Shown piece by piece: positions 27,575 to 39,500 of a stretch of DNA of 64,000 nucleotides. Under the pieces are notes generated by a model. It did no database searches. It was not told where the DNA came from and was given only the letters and a program-made list of their open reading frames with translations. This DNA is from Ovis canadensis (Eukaryota > Chordata > Mammalia > Artiodactyla > Bovidae): NCBI RefSeq assembly GCF_042477335.2, contig NC_091246.1, positions 254,867,501 to 254,931,500 on the forward strand, in the 5' to 3' direction. The translations under genes and the position numbers were made by a program. Within the stretch, counting starts at the first letter, position 1. Each line of letters begins with the position of its first letter.

Positions 27575-30500
27575 CTGGAAAAGAAGGAGGAAGCAGGGCC
27601 CACCCAGGCCCAGCCTGGGCTCAGAACCGGGGAGAGAGTGGGGACCCCAGAGGGCCCAGGGCCGAGTTCCAGGAAAAGCCAGGTGTCCTAACGGCCAGGG
27701 AACTCCCTCCGCTTCTCGTTAGGCTCCATGGAGTGGCTGGGCCTCTCCAGATTGCCCAGCCTCTCCTTGGGGGCCCCATCCCCTCTCACCACCAGGACAG
27801 GCCTGGCACTAGCTGGACTCCAGGGCGGACCTGGGCCCCGGCCTGACCCACAGGGCAGCCTTGCCCTGCAGACGCGATGGGGACGATGGTCACAGGGAGC
27901 CTGTGAGCTCAGCTCGCCCAGGAGGAGCGCCCTTCGGACTCCGACTGCTGCTCTCAGGGAAAACGGCCCCTTGAGCCTCCGGGACTGTGAGTCGCTAGGT
28001 TATCCTGAGGCCAACTGTGCCACCGCAAGACAGCCCGCCCAGGCACGGAGCTACGGAGAGGGGGCCGAGCTCCAATGACCTCACTCGCGCCCCCGTGTCC
28101 AGCCATGGCTGACACCAGCCCGGGTCCACCCCGACCGTCTCAGTTACAGGCACCCCCAGCACCTAAGCCCGAAAGGGGCAAGTGGCAGTGAGACCCACCC
28201 TCTCCCGCTCCCGCCCTGCTCCTGGCTGAGCTTCCCGACAGAGCGCCCCGCGTACCTGCTCCTCCAGCCCCCGCACCCTCTGCCGGTGGGCGCGCTCCCG
28301 CGCCTCCAGCGCGCGCTCCGTCCGCACCTGGGCACCGCGCAGGCGCTCCACCTCCTGCTGCAGCTCCGCTGCCTCCAGCCGGGCTGGGCTGTGGTTCTGC
28401 TCCAGCGCTGCCACCTGGGCCTGCGGGAGGGGCCGCCGGTCATGCCTGAGGCCCCAATGCGCACACGCACGTGTATGTGAGTGTGAAGGGCCAGGCCCTC
28501 TCTGGGTGGAAGCCCAAGGGTCCCTATGGGCAAAGCGGGGCTTGCAGGACCAGAGCCTTGTCTTCCCGCACCCAGCCCTCCTGGCCTGCGAATCCTGAGT
28601 CAGGCTGCTGAGTGATCCACTGAGTAGCACGTGCGTACACACACACATGGTCAAATGCAGAGACACGCCCGTATATATACAGTCATACAAGCAAGCATGT
28701 AACAACCTGTGTTCACGTGGATGCGCAGGTGTCCAAAGCCCAACACTCTCATATACGCACAAACACACGCACATCCAGGAAGACAGCCAGGGCTCCCCCG
28801 GGGGCTCAGCGATGTAGACTCCACCCGCCAGTGAGGAGCCACGGGTTCGATCCCTGGTCCTGGGGAATCCCACACGCCACAGACCAGCTGAGGGAGCCCC
28901 GGCGCCACAACTGCTGAGCCTGGGCTCCAGAGCCCGCGAGCGCAACTGCTGAGCCCACACGCCCCAGAGCCTGTGCCACGCCCAGAGAGGCCGCTGCGGG
29001 GAGAGGCCGGGCGTCACAGCTAGAGGGGGCTCTGCACCCAGAGGAAGCCTGCAGCACGGAAGGCCTGGCACGGCCACAGGTAGAAGTGTTCACAACAGAA
29101 GACATCTGTACACAAAGACACACCACACACAGAACACCCTACACCGAGACATGCCACACACACACACAAGGCCCACACCACACGCACAGGAGTCCTCGCG
29201 CGTACACTCATAGCTCTCTTTGGCCACAAGCGTGAGCACACACCCACAAGTGTGAGCACACACAAGCATGATCACACACGTGAGCACACCCACAAGCGTG
29301 AGCACACACGCACGTGCGCTGACAGGCCTTTAGCACCTCCGTCTCTCTCCACTTTGGAAAGGACCCCTCCCTCTGAGGCCTGGCTCTGGGCCGCCCCCTC
29401 AGGACTGTCTGGGCTTGCAGGTTGTAGGGGTGAACAACCCATACAGCCTGCAAGGGTTGTAGGGTCCAGGGCTACAGAGGGGCAGAGGGGTGGGGTGTCC
29501 GGGGCGGGATGGGCAGCGCCGAGACCTCCAGCAGCTGGATCTGCCTCTGGGCCTCAACCAGCTCCAGCTCTGCCCCCGTGAGCGTGCGGTCCAGGCGGCC
29601 CTTCTCCACGTTCAGACGCACCGAGTCCTCGTGACTGCGGAGCTTCTCCTTTTCCACCTAGGAGGGGAGGGCGGGGGTGTCAGGGTGCCGGGGAGGAGGG
29701 AGTCCTGGGCGGGGGGCATCAGTGTGCCCGGGGAAGGAGGGAAGTCCTGGGGGGGCTTCAGGGTGCCGGGGAGGAGGGAGGTCCTGGGGGCATCAGGGTG
29801 CCCGGGGAAGGAGGGAGGTCCCAGGGGGGCTCAGGGAGGGGTGCTGAGTTAGAGGGAGCGGGGCCAGCAGGCACACACAAGCAGGGCTGGGACCCAGGGG
29901 CAGCCCAGGGAGGGCCCAGGGGCATGGCCCACCTTGTCCAGCGTGCTCTTAAGGGCCGCCCGCTCCTCCAGCCGCAGGGCTGAGCGCTCTGCACCCCGCT
30001 TCTCGGCCTCCAGCTGGGCCAGGGCGCGCCGCAGGCTCCCCAGGTGCTCCTGCAGCTGCTGCCGCTCGTCCTGCACCTTCTGGGCCGCGTACAGGGCCGC
30101 AGCCTCAGCCTCCTGCCGCTGCCGCAGTGCCTACAGCGGAAGCCAGCAAGCCTCTGACCCCTGGGGCCTCAGGGTGGGCATCCGGAGCCCCATCACGCTG
30201 GGGGTGATGAGGCCAGCTGCCCGGCCAACCGGCGAGACGAGGCTGCTATTAGGAGGCCCACAGTGGGGAACGATCCCTGGGACCTCAGTCTCTGCACCTG
30301 AGTAATGGGGACACGGACGAAGGAGCTGCAAGGCCTCCTGGAGGCAGGGCCCAGCCTTGGGAGGAGGTGGAGGTGAGTGGGAAGGGCCCTGGCCCTCACC
30401 TCCTGCAGCTGCTGCCGCTGCCCCTCAGCCTCCGCCCGCCGCAGCTCCAGGTCGGCCAGCTCGCCCCGCAAGGTCTGCAGCTGCTCGCCCAGGGAGCTGC

Positions 30501-33500
30501 TCTGCTTCCGCGCCTCGGATGACGCCTGCCGCGCGGCCTCCAGCCGCTCCTGGGGGAAAGGGGGCGGTGCCAGGCTGCATGGGGGCCCTGGGCAAAGGGC
30601 TCCGCACTGCCTGGTGCCTCCAGGCCAGGCTCACAGCCCGTAGCGTGGGCAGTGCCCTCATCTGCGTGGTAAGCCAGAGTGCAGGCCTGGCCACAGGCCC
30701 CCACGAGGCGGGGAGCCCCCAGACCGCAGCCCTGCTCCCGCGGGTCTGCCCCAGGGCCCTGCACCCCATCCTGGCAGTGGTGACACCCCCAGCCTCCTCT
30801 CGTTGGCCAATCTGCGTACTGGGCCAGTACCCCCCAAAGGGTGCACCCACAGACGGCTCCCAGGGGCCAGCTCTCCACCGTGCCCCCCACAGCTGGGCCC
30901 TGGGGCCTCCATACTTGGAGCACTTGGCGGTCATGTTCACAGACAGTCAGGGCCTTCTGCAGCTGAACGTTCTTATCCTGGGTGCTGGCCAGGCTGGCGC
31001 TGCTCTGGGTCAGGGCCTCCGTCAGGCTCTGCACCTTGTCCCGCAGGAGGCCCTCACTCTCCTCCACCTTGGCCAGGGCCCCGCTCAGCCGCTCCACCGT
31101 CAGCTGCAGAGTGCTCGCCTTCACCTCGCCGTCCGCCACCTGGGGGAGGACGGCCCGGACGGTCCAGGTGTGCCCAAGCCAAGCCCTGCCACCTCTCTCC
31201 AGGCCTTTGTCACAGACACTCCTGGTTCCCAGGCACTCCCACGGGCTCCAAAAGCTGCCTTGCCCAAGACACACTGCCAGTTAAGTGCCCTCTTGCAGGG
31301 CGCCATCAACCCAGCTGTGCCAGACCCCGTGGTGGTCTCCCACTGCTATGGAGGAGAAAGGGTAACCACCACCACCCTGACAGTTTTTGTGTTCTTGGCT
31401 TAGGTGGGTGATGGTGTAGAGCTAGAAGAGCTACTGAACATTCCAGTTAGAGCTGAGCTTCCTGGCAGCCAAGGTGAAAAAAGAAAGCACTTCCCTGCTG
31501 GTCCCAAGGCTGACTCCACACTCCCAATGCAGGACACGTGGGTTCGATCCCTGGTCAAGGAACTAGATCCCACCTGCCATGACTAAGACTTTGCGTGCCA
31601 CAACTAAACATCCCGCATGACTCAACTAAGCCAGTGCAGCCAAAATAAATAAATATTTAAAGAAAGAAAAGAAAACGAGTGAAGTCTCTGTCTTTCCATA
31701 GACCTCCTTTCAGTGCAGACTCCATCACCAAACAGTCCAGTCTAGTTTTCACCCTGCCCCTGCTTAGCTCCGTGATCTCAGGCAGAGACCTCAGGTCTGT
31801 GAGCCTCCATGTGTCCATCTGTGCAATGGGGTGATGACGATACACACGCTGCCTTGCAGGGCTGCTGGGAGGGCAGGGCCCCATGACGCCCCCGGCTCGG
31901 GGCAGGCCAGGGGGACCCACCTGCCTCTGCAGCAGGTCCGCCCGCTCCTGGAGGGCCTGCACCTGCGCCTCTCGGTCACTCAGGCCCAGGCGGCTGCGCT
32001 GCAGCTCCCCCTCGAGCGCGCGCCGCTGCAGCTCCAGCTTGACACCGCGGCTCTCGGACGCATCCAGCACCTCCTTCAGACGCCGCTTGTCGCTCTCCAG
32101 CTTCACCTCGTCGGCCTTCATCCTGCTGAGCTTCTCCTGGGGGTGGGGCAGGGTGAGGGCAGACTACCTGTGACCCCCATATCCCTCAGGGCCCATGGAG
32201 AAAGCGGGGGGCAGCCCGGAAGGGGCCGGTCCAACCACTCACCATGGGATCGGGGGTCAGCCCGACTCTCCTGGGGCCTCAGTGCCCCTTCTGTTCGCAG
32301 GGTGACTCAGGGACCCCAGGGCACTTTCCAGCTCTGCCCGAGTCTCACGGGCCAAGTGGTCCAGGCTCAGCCTCCCTCCCTGCTCCCTACTGCACATCCA
32401 AGGAGCCCACACTCTGGGTGCTCACAAAGTGCAGACTCCAGGGCCTCCCTGCTCCACCTCACGGCTCTCTGGAGGGCGGCCCAGAGCTGCCCGGTGGGCA
32501 GGGGCCCGGGGCCCCCCTGGGTTGTAGGGGATGTTGGTCCTTCCCACCCCAAGCAAGGCGAGCCGGTGAAGGGGCCTGGGGATTGGGGACAGGGCAGGAA
32601 CACAGACCAGAGTCCCTTTCTTTTTCTGTCGCCATTCCAGAGCTGGGCAGGTCACAGAGCTGCTCTGGCCGCAGCCCCCCGGCCTGGCCCCCTGCCCACG
32701 GGCTTGAGTCCCAGCCCTGCCGTGTCTGGGCCCCGCTGCCCCACACTGGCTCCTGCCCAGCTTTGTTCCTGTCTGCCTCCCGCACCCCTGCGGCTGGGCC
32801 CACGGCCAGAGCTGCAGCTGCAGACACAACAAGCCAGCGCAAGCTCGGCCCGGAGCCAGGGGCGGGGAGCGGGCTGCAGGGGCAGGCAGGAGGGCCGGGG
32901 GAGAGGGGGGATCTGTGCCTGGAAGAAGGGCTCAAGGCTTCAGCAGCCTGACCATCAGCACCAGGGCCCGTGCGTCCTGCCCCAGACACACACACAGGGA
33001 TACACAGGCATCCCCCCAATACACATAACCCCCCCAGAGCAGCCCTGGTGTGACTATACAGAGACAGAGAAAGCAGGCCCTGTGAGCACCGTCTACGCGT
33101 TCACCCTGTGCGCGCATGGCCTCCAGGAGAGAACTACTCGTCTCCCCCTTTCCTCGATGAGAATGAAAACCACACAGCGAGGCAAAAGCTCAACCCGTCT
33201 GGCAGCTGTAAACGCCCAGACTCTCTTCTATTGCTTCATGACCTCAGCATGAAACCAGACAACAAAACCCGAACGTACTTTTGGAGAAAGTCACAAGCTA
33301 ATCACTTCAATGGGTGCTGAGAGAGCCACGCAAACAGAACACAGACATGCACGGGAATGCTCACAGGCATCCACGCACGGGAGCACTCAGACATACACAC
33401 ACGGGAGCACTCAGACACGCATAGATACCCGTGTGCGGGAGCACTCAATGACACAGGCAGGGAGCACTCACAGGCACCCACGCACGGGAGCACTCACGGG

Positions 33501-36500
33501 AGCACTCATAGGCATCCACGCATGGGAACACTCTCAGGCATCCATGCACGGGAGCACTCAGGCACGCATGGGAGCACTCACAGACACCCACTCATGGACA
33601 GGAGCACTCACAGACACCCCCGCAGGCACATCCAGCCCCCGCCCGCCGCCCTCCCACTGCCTACCTGGCTGGCCTGGAGCTCGCTCTCAGTGGCCTGCAG
33701 GCTTCTCTCCAAGTTGGCCACGCGGTCCAGCACCGCCCGGCGCTCCCGCTCAGCACGCCGCGCGTTCTCCTCCTGCTGCGCCAGCTCGGCCTGTGCCCCG
33801 CTCAGACGCCCGTCCACGCTGCGCCGGGCTGCGGCCCCCACCTGGCCCGTCAGGCTTGGCCAAGACCTGAGCCCTCAGAGCCCTGGGGGTTGGGGGTCTG
33901 GAATGTGGGGTCCCCCCCCCAAAAGGGTCCCCTGGAGACCACCACCTCCCGCCTCCGTGGGAAGAGCCCAAGAGCGAGGCGAGGACGCCGGGGTAGACCC
34001 ACCTTCCTCACTCTCAACCACGGCCTTCTCCAGCTGCCTGGCCCGCAAGGCCGCGCCGTCCCGTGAAGCCTCCATCTCAGCCAGCTGCTGTCTCAGGGCG
34101 CTCATCTGGACGCGAAGCTCATCCTGCAGCCCGGAGGTCGGGTGGGGAGGAGATCCGGCTCTGACTGTGGCTCCCTCCGCAGCCCCTCGCCCCTCACCCG
34201 CTCTCGCTGGGCTTCGACTCCCTCCGCAGCCCCTCGCCCCTCGCCCCTCACCCGCTCTCGCTGGGCCGCGACTCCCTCCGCAGCCCCTCGCCCCTCGCCC
34301 CTCACCCGCTCTCGCTGGGCCGCGACTCCCTCCGCAGCCCCTCGCCCCTCACCCGCTCTCGCTGGGCGCCCCGCAGCTCCTGCACGAACTCTTGCAGGGC
34401 CCCCCGCACCGCTTCCGGGTCCAGGTCTGCAGGTGCCGGGGAGACGGCCGGTCCTGGGGAGGGCGGCTGGGACCCGGGGCTGCGTTCCATGGGGTCGGGG
34501 TTATTGAGCCCTTCCACGCTTCCTAGGGGAGGAGACACGCTGGGGGACACAGGAGCCACTGGCCGCTACTGTCTGCAGGGTGTCTGCGCCGCCCCAGGGC
34601 ACCGTGCCTAGTGGCCCCGCCGCCCCCGTGAGCTCCCCGCGGCCCGGGCTGGGCCCGCTCAGCCTCTCGCTTCACCTTCGATCAGCACTCACAGCCCTCA
34701 GAATCATGCCCCTGTCCTGGCCGTCCCCTGCTGCTCCCCCTATCATCAGTCTCCCTCCTTGCAAGCTGGCCGGCTGACACCACCCACAGCTCCTACGCTC
34801 TGCAACATTCCTCCCTGCAAAGGCTCGAGGGTCTCTGTGCCTGCTATTCCCTTCTCCCCCCAGGCATCTCTGGCCCATTCCTTTAGGCCTAAATGTAAAG
34901 AACACTCCTCAGAGGCCTCCTTGACCCCAGCCTTGGGTGGGGGTGAGCTCCTCCCCACCTCCTCGGGGGTCCAGTGTCTGCCCCCACCCCCAGACCACAA
35001 GCACCCTGAGGCTGCGTCCCCAGGGCCCATTCTGTGGGTACTCTCCCTCGCTTCATTGCCTCCCTGGACTAATGCTAAGGGCCAGGTTTAGTCCCTGGGT
35101 CGGGAAGACGCCCTGGGGATGGCAATGGCAACCCACTCCAGTATTCGTGCCTGCAGAGAGCCTGGAGGGCTACTGCCCATGGGGTTGCAGTCGGACACAA
35201 CTGAGCGACTGACACACACACTTTGAGAGCTTGCGATGTGCCAGGTACTGGACCAAAGCTTTCCCTACATCACCTCATTCCATTCTCACAGTAATTCCCT
35301 GAGAGGTAAGGACCAATCTTTCCCCTTCACAGGCTACACAGGCTCAGAGGAGATTCAGTCAGTTCAGTCGCTCAGTTGTGTCTGACTGCGATCCCATGGA
35401 CTGCAGCATGCCAGGCCTTCCTGTCCATCACCAACTCCTGGAGCTTGCTCAAACTCATGTCCATCAAGTCGGTGATGCCATCCATCTCATCCTCTGTCAT
35501 CCCCTTCTCCTCCTGCCTTCAATCTTTCCCAGCCTGGGTCTTTTCCAATGAGTCAGTTCTTCACATCAGGTGGCCAGAGTATTGCAGTTTCAGCTCCAAC
35601 ATCAGTCCTTCCAATGAACACCCAGGACTGATCGCCTTTAGGATGGACTGGTTGGATCTCCTTACAGTCCAAGGGACTCTCAAGAGTCTTCTCCAACACC
35701 ACAGTTCACAAGCGTCAATTCTTCGGCGCTCAGCTTTCTTTGTGGTCCAACTCTCACATCCATACATGACCACTGGAAAAACCATAGCCTTGGCTAGACA
35801 GGCCGTTGTCGGCAAAACGTCTCTGCTTTCTAATATGCCGTCCAGACTGGTCATAGCTTGTCTTCCAAGGATCAAGCGTCTTTTAATTCCGTGGCTGCAG
35901 TCGCCATCTGCAGTGATTTGGAGCCCAAGAAAAGAAAGTCTGCCACCTCTTCCATTACTTCCCCATCTATTTCCCATGAAGTGATGGGACCAGATGCCAT
36001 GATCTTAGTTTTCTGAATGTTAGGCTTTAAGCCAACTTTCTCACTCTCCTCTTTCACTTTCATCAAGAGGCTTTTTAGTTCCTCTTCACTTTCTGCCATA
36101 AGGGTGGTGTCATCCGCACATCTGAGGTGATTGATATTTCTCACCTCAATCTTGATTCCAGCTTCTGCTTCATCCAGCCTGGCATTTTGCATGATGTACT
36201 CTGAATATAAATTAAATAAATAGGGTGACAATATACAGCCTTGACATACTCCTCTCCCAATATGGAACCAGTCCACTGTTCCATGTCTGGTTCTAACTGT
36301 TGTTTCTTGACCTGAATGCAGATTTCTCAAGAGGCAGGTCAGGTGGTCTGGTATTCCCATCTCTTTCAGAATTTTCCACAGTTTGTTGTGATCCACACAG
36401 TCAAAGGCTTTGGCATAGTCAATAAAGCAGAAGTAGATGTTTTCTGGAACTCTCTTGCTTTTTCTGATCCAACAGATGTTGGCAATTTGATCTCTGGTTC

Positions 36501-39500
36501 CTCTGCCTTTCCTAAAACCAGGTTGAACATCTGGAAGTTCACAGCTCATGTACTGGCTTGGAGAATTTTGAGCATTATAGTGTGTGAGATGAGTGCAATT
36601 GTGCGGTAGTCTGAGCATTCTTTGGCATTGCCTTTCTTTGGGATTGGAATGAAAACTGACCTTTTCCAGTCCTGTGGCCACTGATGCATTTTCCAAATTT
36701 GCTGGCATACTGAGTGCAGCACTTTCACAGCATCATCTTTCAGGATTTGAAAGAGCTCAACTGGAACTCCATCGCCTCCGCTAGCTTTGTTCGTAGTGAT
36801 GCTTCCTAAAGCCCGCTTGACTTTGCATTCCAGGATGTCTGGCTCTAGGCGAGTGGCCACACCGTCGTGGTTATCTGGGTCGTGAAGGTCTTTTTCGTAT
36901 AGTTCTTCTGTGTATCCTTGCCACCTCTTCTTAAGTGATTGGCTTGGCCTCAAAGCTTGAAAGATCCAGGGCTGAGACTGGAATGCAGGTGCCCCTATTT
37001 CCCTGCAGAAAAACAAACTCTGCTTGGGAGAAGATGGGCAGTGAAGAGGGGGGAGGGGGCAGGGCAGACGGAGGCAGGACGGCACCTAGAGGTCAACAGG
37101 GGCACTGCAAGACGAGGAGTCGGCCTGCCCTTAGCATCCTCTGCCCAGTGACACCCTAACGGCCTCGCAGTCCGTCAGCACCCAAAGGACTCCAAGCAGG
37201 ACATCAACTCACTGCCTCACCCTTCACAGTGAAGCCAGCACCTTGTGGTGGCCTGCAAGGTCTGCCTGAGCAGGTCCTGCGGCCATCACCCCACACCTAT
37301 CCACCTTGCTCGCCGCTCCCTGGCTGCCCGGTGGCCTCTGCGGGTCGCAGGGCGGGGGACCGCCACTCGGGACCCACCCGCTCGCCTGCAGTCTCTTCCC
37401 CCTTCCTTTCCTACCGACCACCTCCTCAGTGAGGCTCTCCCTGCCCTCCCACACAAACCCCAAGCCCCCACCGCTGCCTTATCTTTAACAACAAGCATTT
37501 TCTTCCATCTTTTGCCACCCTGCACAGTTTGCAGGATGTCCCCTGGCCAGAGATCAAACCCCTGCCCCTAGAAGCACAGAGCACTAACCAGCGGGCAGCC
37601 AGGGAATTCCCCCAAACACGTCTATTGTGATAAGATACATATACCGAAACAGGGCTCTCTGGCCACCTTTAGAGGCATTAGTTACATTCACACTGTTTGC
37701 ATGAACGTCTCCATTATCTGCTTCTAAATCCTTTCCATCACCACTTATGAACTGCGTCCCCTCAAAATCCACGTTGGAGTCCTAACCGCCATACCTTAGA
37801 ATGGGACCTTATCTGTCATGAGTTAAGATGAGGAGTCATGTCTGACTCCCTGCGACCTCATGGACTGCAGCCCACCAGGCTTCTCTGTCCATGGAATTCT
37901 CCAGGGAAGAACACTGGAGTGCGTTGCTACTCCCTTCTCTAGAGAACCTTCCAGACCCAGGGATGGAACCTGCATCTCCCACACAGCAGGCAGATTCTTA
38001 ACTGCCTGAGCCACCAGGGCAGCCCCACACTGGAGGAGGATGGGCCCTGATCCAACACGATCGGTGTCCTAATAAAAGGGGACATTTGGGGGACTTCACC
38101 GGGAGTCCAGTGGCTAAGACTCCATGCTCCCAATGCAGGGGGCCCGGGTTAGATCCCTGGTCAGGGAACTAGATCCCACACGCTGTGACTGAGACCTGGC
38201 CCAGCCACAAAGGGGGGCCTGGACACACCCGCAAGGAGAGCTCCACGCGAAGACGGGGCATGCTCCACCACCAAGAAACTCCCACAGGCTCGGAGCCTGG
38301 AGCCAATCCTTCCCTCACTCTGCAGAGGAAGGGCGGCCCTGTCGGCGCTCGGGCTTCGGGCCTCTGGCCTCTAGACCCACGAGACACAACTTCCTCTTGT
38401 TTAAGCCACTTGGTTTGTCCTGCTGTGTTACAGCAGCCCCAGCAGACAAACACAACCGCAAACTCCACAGCCAGTGAGCAGTAATCCTCCCTTCCCCACA
38501 CCTCTGGCAACCTCTACATTCCCTCTCCATGAATGTCGATGCTAAATGTTTGCTATAATTATACTATATCTGTCCTTTTTTTCTTCTTTTGCCCATGTCA
38601 AATGGCTTACAGGATCTTAGGTCCCTCACCAGGGATCGAACCCATGCCCACCCCCCGCCCCCGTGCAGTGGAAATGCTGAGTCTTAACAACTGGATCCTC
38701 AGCGCAGATCAAGATGGCCCTCTTTCTTGAGGCTGAATAAACTCCACTGTATTCAAATACTACACTATCAATTCACCTGTCCATGCACACTTTGAAATGG
38801 TGTACAATATATAATATCTGTTCAAGCGCCTCTTTTCAGTTCTCTTGGGGATATACCTAGGAGTGGAATTGCTGAGTCATATGGTAACTGGGCTCCAAAA
38901 TCACTGCAGACAGCGACTGCAGCCACGAAATTAAAAAGATGCTCGCTTCTTGGAAGGGAAACTATGACAAGCCTAGACACCATTAAAACGCAGAGACATC
39001 ACTTTGCCAACAAAGGTCCGCATAGTCAAAGCTATGTTTTTTCCAGTAGCCATAAACAGATGTGAAACTTAGACCATAAAGAAGGCTGAGCACTGAAAAA
39101 TTAATGCTTTTGAATTGTGGTGTTGGAGAAGACTCTTGAGAGTCCCCTGGACTGAAAGAAGATCAAACCAGTCAATGCTAAAGGAAATCACCCCTGAATA
39201 TTCATTGGAAGGACTGATGCTGAAGCTCCAATACTTTGGCCACCTGATGCAAAGAGCCGACTCATTGGAAAAGACTCTCATGCTGGGAAGGACTGAAGGC
39301 AAAAGGAGAAGGGCACAGCAGAGGATGAGACAGATAGATAGCATCACGAATTCAATGGACACGAATTTGAGCAAACTCTGGGAGATAACGGAGGACAGAG
39401 CCTGGCGTGCTGAAGTCCCTGGGGTCACCAAGAGTCGGACATGCCTCAGCAACTGAGCAACAACAACAACAAATAGTAATTCTAAATTTTAGTTGCTTGA

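Noticed and set aside
31831-33252. 473-residue plus-strand open frame opposite a CROCC exon
   Set aside because: It is antisense to a confident CROCC exon and runs through introns; the amino-acid mix is composition-driven.
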